DNA of 64,000 nucleotides from positions 9,734,001 through 9,798,000 of the forward strand of contig NC_026657.2 of assembly GCF_000004075.3 (NCBI RefSeq), written 5' to 3'. Made by a program: the position numbers and the translations under genes. The stretch's first letter is position 1, and each line of letters starts with the position of its first letter. Under the pieces are notes generated by a model. The model was not told the origin of the DNA and made no database searches. It worked only from the letters and a program-made list of their open reading frames with translations. This stretch comes from Cucumis sativus. Its lineage: Eukaryota > Streptophyta > Magnoliopsida > Cucurbitales > Cucurbitaceae. Of the stretch, positions 27,278 through 41,035 are shown piece after piece.

Positions 27278-28706
27278 ATGCCTTTTCCGATGAAGATCCA
27301 ACCGATCGATATCGATGTTCAAACGGTCAGAGAACAGGTTCGTACAGAGTCGGCCAAGCCTGTGTTTAAATCACGACTGAGGCGTCTTTTCGATCGGCCG
27401 TTTCCGAGCGTTCTGAGAATTTCTGCAGTTGAGAAGCCGATTATTGTCGGAGAATCAGCTCAGTTTAGCAGCAAAGATGGAGGAGGAGGAGGAGGAACCG
27501 AGTTGGAGCCAAGTTCAGTTTGCTTGGATAAGATGGTGCAAAATTTCATCGAGGAGAACAACGAAAGGCAACCGGCAACCGTAAAGTATGGCCGTAATCG
27601 CTGCAATTGCTTCAACGGCAATAGCAATGACAGCTCCGACGATGAATTCGATGTTTTTGGGGGTTTTGGTGAATCGATCACCTCCGGATCATCCGGTGGC
27701 GATGCATGTGATATTCTCAAGGTAATTCCTCCACATTTCTTCATCTTCCTCGTCATCCTTTAATCGAAAACTCCAAATTTTGGGATTCGAGCTTTTATTC
27801 ATAGTTTAATTGACTAACGACATTTTTGTTACAGGGTTTAATTCCTTGCACGAGCGTTACGGAGAGAAATCTCTTGGCGGACGCTTCGAAAATTGTCGAA
27901 AAGCATAACAAAATTCACAAACGGAAAGACGATCTCCGCAAAATCGTAACGGATGCTCTCTCTTGTCTCGGTTACAATTCTTCCATCTGCAAATCAAAAT
28001 GGGAGAAATCCCCTTCTTTCCCAGCTGGTATACACACAATTCTCCTCCTTTCAAAACCCTAATTTCTTCCACTAATTCTCAAATTTCAATTCCTAAATTC
28101 AATTTCAATTTTGTTTTAGGTGAATACGAATATGTGGATGTGATTCTGGACGGAGAACGATTACTCATTGACATCGATTTTAGGTCTGAATTCGAAATTG
28201 CTCGTTCAACAGGAGCATATAAGACCATTCTTCAGACGCTGCCGTACATCTTCGTCGGAAAATCGGATCGTCTGGGACAAATTGTATCCATCGTATCGGA
28301 AGCTGCAAGACAAAGCTTGAAGAAGAAAGGAATGCACTTTCCACCATGGAGGAAAGCAGAGTACATGCTTGCTAAATGGCTCTCTACTCCTACCAGAACC
28401 GCCGATTCTATCTCTAACGCTTCTCCAAAGACCGAACCCGATGAAACCAAATCTCCAATAATCGAGAACGACCCGCTGGTAACCTACACCGATTGCGGTG
28501 AATTCGAGTTGATCTTCGGCGAGGAATCAAGTACAAAGAGTACCAACTTGTCCATCTCCGGCGATACTGAATCGCCGGCTGGTGAAAATAAACCGCCGGC
28601 GGGGTCTGCTCCTCCGTGGCAACCTCCTGCGATCAAGCCAAAGAGCATAGATAAAGGAGCTAAGATAGTTACCGGGTTAGCTTCCCTTCTCAAAGAGAAA
28701 TCTTGA
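27278..28706 (+). CDS. DUF506 family protein (PD-(D/E)XK-like), 3 exons
   Basis: Exons 27278-27721, 27835-28027 and 28120-28706 encode 407 aa. The DUF506 region (Pfam PF04720, plant-specific, PD-(D/E)XK nuclease-like fold) begins before exon 2 and includes CDKMVQNFIEE-like sequence near residue 85. It continues with the cysteine-containing GLIPCTSVTERNLLADAS block at the exon 2 start, ALSCLGYNSSICKSKWEKS, and the core GEYEYVDVIL...LLIDIDFRSEFEIAR (213-241) followed by a TGAYKTILQTLPYIFVG segment. Acidic residues D230/D232 and E236/E238 lie where the fold's metal-binding residues would be expected, but nuclease activity is unproven for the family. The C-terminal ~110 residues are Pro/Ser-rich and probably disordered. 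A GGA microsatellite encodes a six-Gly run near residue 68. The second Met (residue 5) is an alternative start. The family is linked to root-hair and stress responses in Arabidopsis; the specific role here is unknown. Confidence 0.92.
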
Positions 28707-31700
28707 GAGGAAAAAAAAAAAGTTTTGGATTTTTCCTTTTTCTTTTATTATTATTATTTTTTATCTCTTTGATTAAAAAAAAAATATGAACATAAAAAAA
28801 ATATATATATAATATATAAAATACGTTCATAATATTTGGATACTTCTCTTATTATTTCCTGACTGTATTTGATGATATTCATATATTAAAATATAATATA
28901 AGGAAATACAGTGATATAGAGGTCGGTTTCCTTGGAAGGAAACAAAACAATATCCATAAATGGTGAAGGGAACTTTTTGTGCTTTGCGATGTAGAAAATA
29001 AATTTCACTAACTTGTAAGGACCATTATGAAAAATGCAAATAAGAGAATTTAAAGGGGAGGTTTTGGAATAAAGGGAAATTTTGGGGGAAGAGGGGGTGA
29101 AAATGTGAAATAGATGACGGCAGTCAGGTGAGGTAATACGTGGAGTCTCGAAGGGCGTGACGGTAAATGAAGTCATTAGAACGGCGTGATATTCTCTTCC
29201 CTCTATCCTCGTGTTTAAATTTTGTGGCCGGTTTTTGACCGTTTCACCCTTTTCCCTCATTTATTTATTTTGTTTCCAATCGTATTGTTTTAAATTTGTG
29301 TTTTTTAAAAAAGGAAGGGTAATAATGTCATATAAATAATTATATGTTATACTTTTGAGGGGGAGTGGGTAGGGTCGGTTACTAAAGGGGCTGAGAAGAC
29401 AAGAACTATTTAAAGAAGGTGTGGGTTCTTTTTCTTCTTCTTTTTTTTCCCCCTTTTTCTTTAGTAAATTTCTTTTTCTTCTTTAATAATAATAGTAATA
29501 ATAATTATAATGATTATTATTATTGTACGCTGTTGAAAGCAACCTTTCACCTACTTCTTTATAATATATATATAATTATTATTATAATTATATTTTGAAA
29601 TCATAAATAAAAATAAATAAAAAATTGGAGGTTGCTTTGGTAAGGTGTAAACTTGATTTTCATCTATTCTCCTCGGCCACACGATATCAAATTAAAAAAA
29701 TAAAAAATAGAGGGGAAGGATAGATAAGGTGCAGGAATCCATATAGTAATTGCCCTGGACTATCTCTTTTATTTTGTGGATTATATATTCCTTGGAATAT
29801 GCTTTTGTTGGGTTTTGCTTTTATTTTTGTTTTGGTATATGCAATTTTCTAATTTTGATATGGGCATACTATACAACTCCCAATATTTTACTGACAACAG
29901 TAGACAAAATTATATTCCAATTTTTTATGATCCCCAAAATTCACTAATCCAACCAATTTGTATTAGTTTTAGGACAACTTGGGCCCTTTTTTTTTTCCCT
30001 TTTGAGTACACAACTTGGGTTGGTCATGGTAAAGGATGATATGGGTTTATATATATTATTTAGCTTTAATTAATTTTGAAAAGAAAATAATCCACTTTCT
30101 AACTTTTTTTTTGGCTTTTTTTAGTTTCATAATATTAACACTTTAGTTTACTCATTAGGTTTTAATGTGTCGTAGTTCTATTCTAAAAATTTGAATTTTA
30201 TTCCAACACAGTCCGATTTTCAAGATTTATATTTTTAGTTTTTTATTTTTTCTCTTGTTTAGGTCAAATATCTAGTTTTTCAAACTTAGTGGTCAAAGTA
30301 AAGGATATATAGTTTTTGAAAAAATAAACAGAATCCCTATTTAGATATTTGTTTATACAATTTCATTTGATTTGGTATATACTATTTATTTGAACCATAA
30401 CAATAGTTATTCACAAGTTTTTTCGACTTTTCAAACTTAGTAAACATGTGTGTATGTTGAGCTCAATTCAATATTATTTTGGATCATTATGGCTATACAT
30501 GCAACTAATTACTCACACCCTTTAATAACATTCAACATGACAAACGTGCTTAATTGAAATTTGAAGATTAAGAACTATTTGGTACATTTTGGAAAAATAT
30601 CATGTGACTAACATTCAAAACATAGAGGTTGAATTTATTGATTTTTTTTTTTTTTTTGTGTGGGTAGAATCTACAATGAACTTATCCAATTTGAAAAGGG
30701 AAAAGAAGACAAATAATAATCACATTTTCCATAGAGTCAAATATAGGGAGGTACACTCCCAACTCCACTCTAACATTGATATCATCCCCTATATTTTTAT
30801 TGTCAATGTATTTGTGTTGTACCCTACACATAAAGTAAAATTGGTATAACATTTTATTTCGCATCTACTCAAACGTTGTCCTTTCTTTTGTCCATTGAAG
30901 CAATATGTCATTGTTAAACCAAGTTTATCGTATTCCCCATAGGCAGTAAATAATTCATTCTTATTTAGGAGTAACAAATATTTTCACATGTTATTTAATT
31001 AATAGGGTGGGGAAAATGAGAAAAATAAGTTTTATTTTCCTTCTAATGAATGTTTTAACTACGAAATACCTTGCCATATTTGTTGTTTGTAAACGTATTT
31101 AAAGTTGGTGTCAGTAGGATCACAGTAATTTTTCATTGTTTTGTTTTATAATATTTTTAAAAAGATTCCAGGACATTTAAAATTTATTATTGATGTTTTT
31201 TATCTTTTGGTATGGTTTAAAAATATGAATATAATGTCCAACAATTATTGGAAAAAAGAAAAAGAAAGACGTTGGTGATGGAAAGAAATAATAATAATAA
31301 TAATAGAGATGGGCTCCTCAGATTCTCGGCCTTATCCGTTGATGATTGGACCTGTCGGCCCAAACAAAGTCTTTGCTTTCCACTTTCCACTTTCCATTTC
31401 ACTTCTTCGTCTCTTATGGTCCCCTTAATACAGTTTTTATTTTTTTTATTTTTATACAATCGTTTTGTTTTTACCCTTCTCATCCAATACGCATACAAGA
31501 AAAACCTTCATTATGTCAAATTTAAGTCTTCCTGCTATGATTGTTTCATTCTTTTTTATTTTTATTTTTTTGGTTTTTTAAACTCCTCAATTTTAGATTA
31601 ATTAATAAATAAAAGAATATGTGGTAATAGTATTTATAAGGTTTACTTTTTTATATATAAAAAAAAATATATGAACTGACACTATTATAAATATTAATAT

Positions 31701-33370
31701 AAAATATAAATGTTCATTATCTATTAGTGTTTATCGTGTGTCAAGCAAACATGGTTTCTCAGTGATTATATAATGTCACATCTAGTGAAGTTGTAACTTG
31801 TAAGTGTGAACATTGTTTGAGATAATTTCATAAAAGAATGGGAAAGCGGAGAGAATTAACATTTTTCTTAATTTGCTAATTTGCTTTCTTTCTTTGTTTC
31901 TTTATTTATTTCATTTATATATATAGAAATATATATTGTATTTTATTATTGTATTATACATTTTCTTTGTTTTCGTATTTGGGCTGTGCCTCATTTTTAC
32001 AACAAGGATAAAGTTTTAAAAATACATTGTTTTTAAAATGTACCTTAGAATTCAAACATGTATTTAGAAAATATGAAAGCATGTGGTAATAAAATATTTA
32101 AAAACCAATAGTATATGGTGTTAAATGAGCTAAATTAATGATTATCGAATGGTGTCATGGTAAGACACAAATGTTTAGTCGGTATAGGGTGTATATATTG
32201 AGGTGTAAGGCATTTTAATAGGACAAAGTACGAAAACTCTCGCACAATGTGAAAAAGGCATGAAAATATGGTTAAAGCATGAGTTTGTAGAAATAATTTA
32301 AATCACGCAAATTCATGTGTTACAAAGTGTGTTTGCATTACAAAAACGAGTATATTGATTTTGTTGTTGTTATTATTTAAAGAATAAAAAAACCTTATAT
32401 AATTTGAAGAAAAACACAATAAAATGTAGATAGTACAATAAATAAATATGGTTACAAAAGGAGAGTTAGGTTACATCTGATATAGACATAAAAGAAGTAT
32501 TAGTTTGGTTAGAAAGTTTTGATGATTTTATCGGTTAAATTACACTAGAGATAGATGGCTCTTAATTTTGTTCACATTTATTATTCTTTAGGCGATACAA
32601 ACAATTAAATAATACTAACTCAAACAGGCTGCCCATATATGCTATCTTCTTAATATATATATCTTCAAAGATTAAATTTTAAAGGAGTCGGGCTCTGTTT
32701 TTTTGGGCTGGGCTTGGGCCACATCTAGGACAAATACGTAAGTTTGAATCTAACAGCCCAATCACACGAGGCCCAAAATAAAAGAAAAGAAAAACTAAAT
32801 TTATCAAATAAGTATTGAAATTTATTTTTCAAGTGGCAAATTGGTTGTTATTTCCTTAACACTTCACACTTAAACATACAATGAGAAGAACTCAGTATCC
32901 TAACTATTAAACTGAAATTTAATGAGGATGATGTAGATTCTTATTATTCGGCCACATCTAGGACCAATATGAAAGTTTAAAAAATACTTATTATTCTCTA
33001 TGTAGATCTTAGGTTATTTAACTGAAATTTAATGATGCATTATACATCTTAAAACGTTGCATAAACTTAAAGAAAGGCGTTTTTAGATTAAACTTATAGT
33101 TTATGTGGGGAGTAAGTAAAACATAAAAATATCGCAAGGTGGTGTTTTGTTAGACCTAATATTGTTAGGTGTGATTATTATTTATTAGTGGGAGCATAAT
33201 TGGGTTTAGCAATAAAACTAATATAGTTGATTGGATTTAGTGTGACCCCACAAAAAGAAAAATTAACACGTCATCTGCCACGTTGGATCAAACTATCCTT
33301 GCTGTCGACCACCTTCCCCGAAGTTCCTTTAATTTGGCGAAATAATATTATCAATTCATCGCTCCCCCAA
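28707..33370. other. Intergenic region between the DUF506 and ARFC1 genes
   Basis: About 4.7 kb with no defensible gene. A 124-codon minus-strand frame (28886-29260) has no recognisable domain and is rejected. The GC-richer island 29100-29440 looks promoter-like and is a finding. An (AAT)n run lies at about 31289-31304. A TGGGCY cluster lies at 32704-32775, and a 15-bp sequence within it recurs at 32950-32964. Confidence 0.5.
32704..32775. promoter_or_regulatory. Site II (TGGGCY) cluster, upstream of ARFC1
   Basis: TGGGCT at 32704 and 32709 and TGGGCC at 32715 occur on the plus strand, with two more in the opposite orientation (32755-32760 and 32770-32775). The cluster is about 1 kb before the ARFC1 start codon and about 650 bp before the likely transcription start. 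Such elements usually act close to the start site, so a role in ARFC1 expression is plausible but distant. Confidence 0.35.
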
Positions 33371-33511
33371 CTTTATTATTCTTTCTCAACTTAACGAAAT
33401 TTCATCTCTGAATATCGGTTAGGGTTTTCGCTTCTTCTTCTCCATCGCTTCTTCTGTAAACCTCTTCCACTTTACACTTCCTTGTCGGATTCCCCGCATC
33501 AATTAATTCAG

Positions 33512-34991
<1,480 letters not shown>

Positions 34992-35207
34992 TAAAGAACT
35001 CACTGCTTGTGAGATTCATTCTTACTTGTAATCTTATGGTTAAACTCCTCACCTTTACACAAGTCTGAGAGCTGTTTGCATATCTTGTTTAATTCCATTT
35101 TGATTTCAGAGTTGTATTAAATATTTTTTTGAAAAAAGATGGAGCAATATTAAAAGAATTGGGTTGAAGGATGAACTGTTTTTTCTGTCCTTAAGATGCG
35201 ATTGATA

Positions 35208-35315
35208 TAATAATACATTTAAATTGTTACTAATAATACATTTAAATTGTTACTAATAATACATTTAAATTGTCACTAATAATACATTTAAATTGTTACT
35301 AATAATACATTTAAA
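35208..35315. repeat. 23-bp minisatellite, 4.7 copies
   Basis: Units start at 35208, 35231, 35254 and 35277 with a partial copy at 35300-35315; one T/C difference occurs among the copies. The array begins 217 bp past the ARFC1 stop codon, in or just beyond its 3' UTR, in the gap before the convergent G-gamma gene. Confidence 0.9.
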
Positions 35316-35813
35316 GATGAATGAATATTATGATCGACTGCAACACGTTGCCGTGGGATTCTTTACAACAAAAGAGGTTAACCACGAAAAGTTATGAGCT
35401 TTTTAATTGTATTTTCGTAAATTTCAAAAACTATTCAAATTGAATATCACGAAATTTGAGAAAATGGTATTTTAAAATACTTCTGGATAACGTACTTTAC
35501 CACTGTTCCTTCTGAAACTACTTCTTGGATTAGCCCTTTCCAACCTCCAATAAAAAGAAAATAAATAATAATCAAACTCACTCTATATTGATATTTTCTA
35601 TAGCTATACCAATTACCAACAAAACCCTTAAATTTTGTTTTCGAAAACCACAACATGAACATTCATTAATGTGAAACCCTTGTTGAGTGAATCTTGAGAT
35701 TGGCAAAGATCATCACATGATAGAGCCCTTTCAAATTCACTGGGGGCATTTGGCAATCAGGACTTCACATTCTGTAGAAACCAGAAATTTTTATACATAA
35801 TCAAACAAAATGG

Positions 35814-36950
35814 TTACAGAATCCAGCATCTGCATTGACAATGGCATCGATTTGAATCTTTCGGACCTTCGAACCATCGATCCCAAACTGGATTTACGGG
35901 GCCGAGAGTTCTGGTTTAAAAAGGAAATGAATGAGAAGGTGATTTTGAAGATGAGAAATGAATAATAATAAGTGAATGTTAAGTAAAGATAGCATACTCT
36001 GGAAGTAGAGGGTCTGATCTCATTTCTATGCTGCCCAATAACCTGTTAAATTCAGATTCAATGTAGAAGGAAATGAAAAAATACTTTAAAACGTTTGGGA
36101 ATTAATTTTCTCATGGAACAAAGAATGGAATTTGTTGCTAATTTCAACTTACTCTTTACATGATGTCGATGCTTTGTCTAATTTTTCAAGCTGCTCCAGC
36201 TCCTCCTGCAGATTCATCACACTGGAATTTCTTAATTTCCATTTTCATTCATTCTATTTTTTTACTAAGAAAATTTCAAAATTACTTTTCAAGCTGAGTG
36301 AGACCTTAATTTTTTAATTTTTAAAAATTGTTTATTTTCTTTTAATTTCTTACCATTATTCACGTATTTCTTAAACACAGATTCCATTCGTAGCTGTATT
36401 TCAAATACAAAAAACAAGCTTCTCAAAACTATTTTATTTTTGTTTTCACCATTTGACTTGTTTTAAAACCACTTCTAGCCAACAAAACTGGAAACGTAGA
36501 TGAAAATGAGATTTGCAGGCTTTATTTAAAAAAAAAAAGAGTCAACTGATGATAGAACCGAACCTTGTATATTACTTTCTGTTACAAGTTTCAATCAAAG
36601 TTTTCAAAAGAAAAACAAAGTGAATTTAAGAAAGAAAAGGAATTGGATTGAAAATGTAAAGGTGTTGTGCTTTAAGAAATGTGAAAAACAACAGTTAGAT
36701 AAATTAAAAAAGAAAAACAGAAAACTTAAAAGTAAAATATGAATGAAACCCATCAAAATATCTCAATTCAAATGAAACTAAAAGGTATTGGAAAGAAGAT
36801 AAAAGAAGTAAGAAGAAGAAAACCCACCTCTAGAAATCTTGCCTCTTGCTCGAGGCGCTTCATTTCAGCGAGCAACCTGTGTTTTCCGACGGCGTCAAGG
36901 GCGGATAAGGAGAGAATCCGGTGAGGAATAGGAACAGCAGCTTCGGCCAT
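35814..36950 (-). CDS. AGG2: Heterotrimeric G-protein gamma subunit (AGG1/2 type), 4 exons
   Basis: Minus-strand exons 36950-36828, 36205-36153, 36042-35998 and 35910-35814 total 318 nt and encode 105 aa (Arabidopsis AGG1/AGG2 are about 98-100 aa). The coiled-coil that pairs with G-beta is clear: GKHRLLAEMKRLEQEARFLE (22-41) continuing EELEQLEKLDKASTSCKE. The conserved DPLLPE and GPVNPVWDRWFEGP blocks follow. The C-terminus is Cys-rich and ends CWIL, a CaaX box predicted to be geranylgeranylated because its last residue is Leu; upstream Cys residues may be palmitoylated. The gamma subunit anchors the G-beta-gamma dimer at the plasma membrane and acts in defence, auxin and stress signalling. 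The three small downstream exons are too short to be found as open frames and were assembled by family alignment with consistent GT-AG phases. AGG1 rather than AGG2 orthology cannot be excluded; synteny favours AGG2. Confidence 0.93.
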
Positions 36951-39900
36951 GAGTAATAGAAGAGAAAAATGGAAGAGAGCAATGGAAAGTGGGTTTTCTT
37001 TTTTCTTTGTTGTTGTTGTTGTGTGTCAGAGAGAAGTGAAAAGGGGAAAGAAGAAAGGGTGAATTTTGTTTAAAAAAGTTTGTATGCTTTTTTCTCATGA
37101 TTCTCTTATCTGTATGTGTGTGTGCCTTTGTCTTACTTCCATTGGACATTCCCCTAATTACTGTCTACCTCACCCACGCCTTTACTCATTTCCACCCTCA
37201 TCAACCTCCCATTATTGCTTACCTCTTTTTATTCACTATTTTTGTATCCATCCTACAAATGGAGCCCTTCCTTCCATTGCAACTTATAATTAATTAACCC
37301 TAGTTTCATTTTACTTATTAACAACACCTTACTTATATACACCCTATTTAGTTTTTAGATTCAAATCTCTCGCCTCCAATTTATAAAGTAAAGTCGGAAA
37401 GAGATGAGTTTGGAATGGGTACCGTGGAAAAGTGATGAAGTTTTATTGTTTTGTTTTGAAAGAAAAAAAAAAAGGTTGTTACTCAACTTGGAGTTTAAAA
37501 CACTACCTTCTGTCCACCACTTGCACCTTCTCAAAATAACTATATAAATTTTCAATTCATGTCTTTAACTCATTAACAAAAGAAAGGAAACAAATAATAA
37601 TACAAAATGTGATATCATTCCAAAGTCAACATTTATGTCTCTCCTAAAATTATTGGTTTAAAATTCACCTTTCTTTTTATATAATAATAATAATAATCTA
37701 ATGCTTTTAGAAGGGAAAAGGGGTAAGAGAATTAAGTGAGAATCCTAAGTTAGATAGGGACAAATTTTTTGAAAGGTTATACAAATATTCAATCTACAAA
37801 TTTACTGCTCATTTTACTAATGGTTTAACTATTTGGTATTAAAAGTTTAAAAATCAATCTCATTTTGAAAGATAATAAAAATCAATTACCACGTATATTG
37901 CTTTTATTAAAATAGTTTTAAAATTAATTAATTTGTTAAAACGTATTAATTAGTTAATTTTAACAAATTTAGATATCGTACCATAAAATTTAAATTTAGT
38001 CAAATTTTCTAAAACATTAGCAGTACAAACTGTTGTTAAGTTTAGTTAACTAACAAAATCAATTAATTATTCAACTGAGTTAAAATAGTAATCCATCATT
38101 TGAAGATTGAAATGCTACTAAATTTCTTTTAGCCTATATGCAACTAAACCCAACAAAAATAAAAAAAGTTTAACCTAATTAAACTCAACAACAAAACTAA
38201 TCCGATGATTTAATCTTTAGATTTTGAATTGACATTCGGGTTGTTGGTTATTTGAACATCTCGACTCTAGAATAACACTAATTTTTAAATAAAATATATC
38301 ATATAACGATCTTTCCTTCCATGAGTGTGATCGAGGACTCCATGTAATTGTAATTTTGTTTTAATTAAATATTCTTTGGTTGAATAGACAATAAAGCTAA
38401 TGTAAACAACAACTAGTAATAAAATATTTTAGTTTTATTGGCATGCTACACTAATTAATTACTTTTGGCTAAAGTACTGTTTCTAATAATAATATAATAG
38501 TAAAGTATATATAATTACTTTTGCTAGATGTATTAGAATATTAAAAACCTGTATTTTGTAATTATATGTACATATACTTTCGATAGAGATTAAAAGCATA
38601 CCAACCAAAATAATATTGTAAGTATGTATATTTCTAAAATAGTTAAATACACGTGGATTAATCTTATAGTTTTAGTTAAAGAGAAATTAAAATATATAAC
38701 GTATTATATAAATTCTATATAGTTTTGTTTCAATTATGGTAAAAGTTTTAGAACTTAGATATAATGCAATAATATTTATTCTAGTGTTTTTATATTAATG
38801 TTGTCTTTTAATTTTAAATTTTATGTCAGTATACTCAAAATCAAGAAAGGACAGATGATAGATAAACCTATTGCACAATAGGGGTTTTGGTGAAAAGGCA
38901 TGGAAATGTATTTTGGTGAAAAGATATGCTTTTTCATGAATTTGAATAAATTAATATAACTAATATCACTAAGAGGGAGACATATATTTAAAAGTGGGGC
39001 AAAATGAAAATGTAAAGATATTTTTACATTTTTCTCACTTTTAATATAGTAGAGATAATAAACATGGGTATTAACTAGAATGCAAAAAAAAAAATAACTT
39101 TTGTGTCAACAAAATGAATTTAAAGTGTGATAATGACAAAAGGAGAAAGAGGATTATTTGAAAGCATGTGAATCATAGTTCAAGATCATGTTTAATTATC
39201 ATAATAATGTGGTGTTTATATTAATTTATTTCATGATATTATATATATATATATATGATTTGTTAAAAAGTAGGAATAAATGATTTTGCAAAGCATGAGA
39301 TTGAACAGTTCCTCACAAAAAGTATCCTAAATTTTCTTTCATTTTCCTTCAACTTTTCTCTGTTTATGCAGAAAAGCGTTTTTAGGTTGTCAAAAAGAAA
39401 AAAACTCCCAGCAAATCTGTCTCCGACCATTGACTCCATTAGTTACCATCGCCGGTGTCAGATTTTGTCTGTTCCGACGACGCCATTGTCGGTGGCTGCA
39501 TCCCATTTGACAGTGATTTCCACAACCCTTTTCTTTTTACAAAATTGTACTCAAAACTATTTTTAATTTAGGTAGCTAGACTCATTTTTTCTTAATGACG
39601 CCAACAAAAACTAAATTTAAGATAAAAGGGACTAAAATTGAAGGTATAGTATTTGTGACACAATAATGACGGCAACAAAACAAGTACATCATCAAACTAA
39701 TTTTACTTATATACTTAAACCTCTACTCTTCTTCTACACATAGAATGCAAAATTCTAAAAATTAAAAAAATCAAGGAATATTTATAATCAACTATCTTTG
39801 ACTTACTGGTTGATTTTGAGATGGAACAATATCTTATATAAGACTTATACTTTGTATTGCAAATATTTAGAAATCAAAGACAACTTCAAGAAGAAAAAAA

Positions 39901-40280
39901 AAGATATAATAAGACATCAACAACAGATTTACAGTGTGGTTCAACTCTTTGGGACTACAAACTCAATATATGTTCTTCTTTGGTCACATAACTAAAAAAA
40001 ACTCTCAAGGTTTAAATTGCTCTCTCTTTCACACGGGAAGACTCAACTATTGAATGATCTATATAGCTTAATATACACAGAGAAAACCTTGAGTGCTTTC
40101 TGGGATGATGCACTCCAAATATGTCTAATAAAACATTGTCATTTGGCAATCTTTTATATTTTTAAAATTTTGTTTTTGATGTAATTGTTTTCTTTCTTTT
40201 GATAGTGGAGAAGTGGGAACAAAAAAATTTATTGCAGTGAATTGTAGACTACGTCTATTTAAGGAAAGTTGGAGGCCATG
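36951..40280. other. Intergenic region between the G-gamma and proline-rich genes
   Basis: The first ~150 bp (GA-rich on the plus strand) are the probable leader and core promoter of the minus-strand G-gamma gene. The rest is AT-rich with no assignable gene. A GC-richer patch at 39366-39540 carries a 66-codon frame and may be a gene fragment (see findings). Confidence 0.45.
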
Positions 40281-40289
40281 TTAATACTA

Positions 40290-40348
40290 CACGTGTGAGC
40301 ATAAAGGAAAGCAACGTGGGATTAGGGAATTTTAGAAATGTACACGTG
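40290..40348. promoter_or_regulatory. Two G-boxes upstream of the proline-rich gene
   Basis: CACGTG cores at 40290-40295 and 40343-40348 (the latter in TACACGTGGG, an ABRE-like context), plus further ACGTG cores near 40313 and 40377, lie 85-175 bp before the proline-rich protein start. Clustered ACGT cores suggest bZIP/bHLH, possibly ABA-linked, control. No clear TATA box was seen. Confidence 0.5.
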
Positions 40349-40462
40349 GGAATATTAGCAATCCATGTGTGAAACAACGTGTCATGTACATTCTCATTTC
40401 CCCTTCTTCCTCTGTTCCGTTTTGAGAGCTAAAACGTTTTAATTTCCACAGGAAGAACTGCC

Positions 40463-41035
40463 ATGGCCGTAAGAATGTCCTATACTTCCCTCTTCTCTTT
40501 CACTCTCATCAGAAAAACGCTTCCTAGTTATTACCCTTGTTCTTCCAATTTCGCGATCAACCCTTTCCTCTTTTCTCATTCCCAATTCCTCCCCTTCAAT
40601 GAGTACCCCGCGTCTCTCTCGCTTTCTCTGCTTTCGGGTGACTCGCCGGAGTTTCCCGAAATCCGCCCCGTTCCACCGCCTTCTTTTCCCCTCGAAATTC
40701 CACAATTTTCGCCTCCTCCGGAGATTGACCCGAGCACTCCGTCGGAGCTTCCATCGATAACTCCGGAACCGGAATTTCCTCCCAGGCCACCAGGACCAGA
40801 GTTTCCGAAGCCTCCGTTGCCGTCTCCTCCGGGAATCGATGTACCGCTACCACCCCGTAAGCCTCCAGAAATAGAGCCACCGTGGCCTGGTTCGCCAGTA
40901 CCAGAACCAGAGATTTTGCCGCCGTCACCACCGGAGGAGGTGCCACCTAGACCTCCTAGTCCACCTAGACCTTTTGGTCCAGAGATATTGACGTCGGCGT
41001 CTCCACCTGGTTTTGTTGCTCTGACGTACATTTAA
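40463..41035 (+). CDS. Proline-rich hypothetical protein, single exon, 190 aa
   Basis: A single open frame of 190 aa in a strong initiation context (GCCATGG). The base composition is sharply GC-richer than its surroundings, and homologous-looking small proline-rich proteins are common in plants. Residues 1-60 are Ser/Phe-rich with few acidic residues, resembling an organelle transit peptide more than a secretion signal. From residue ~62 to ~175 the protein is built of short repeats of the type P-E-I/F-x-P-P-x-P, rich in Pro and Glu, unlike classical extensin (S-P4) motifs. No kinase or other folded domain follows, so it is not a PERK. Alternative start at M5 (40475). An acceptor-like TTCCACAG just upstream (40443-40450) could end a 5' UTR intron. 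The antisense glycine-rich frames are shadows. Function and location are unknown. Confidence 0.7.
   Translation: MAVRMSYTSLFSFTLIRKTLPSYYPCSSNFAINPFLFSHSQFLPFNEYPASLSLSLLSGDSPEFPEIRPVPPPSFPLEIPQFSPPPEIDPSTPSELPSITPEPEFPPRPPGPEFPKPPLPSPPGIDVPLPPRKPPEIEPPWPGSPVPEPEILPPSPPEEVPPRPPSPPRPFGPEILTSASPPGFVALTYI

Noticed and set aside
28886..29260. 124-codon minus-strand frame downstream of DUF506
   Set aside because: No recognisable domain, low-complexity ends and no splice or promoter support; composition is better explained by a promoter-like island.
31248..31601. 117-codon plus-strand frame with an Asn run
   Set aside because: Starts in an (AAT)n microsatellite and continues into T-rich sequence; no family similarity or exon signals.
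35208..35315. CRISPR-like array
   Set aside because: The 23-bp units are directly adjacent with no unique spacers, in plant nuclear DNA; it is a minisatellite.
40576..41031. Glycine-rich antisense frame opposite the proline-rich gene
   Set aside because: Proline codons (CCN) read as glycine (GGN) on the other strand; a mirror effect, not a glycine-rich protein gene.
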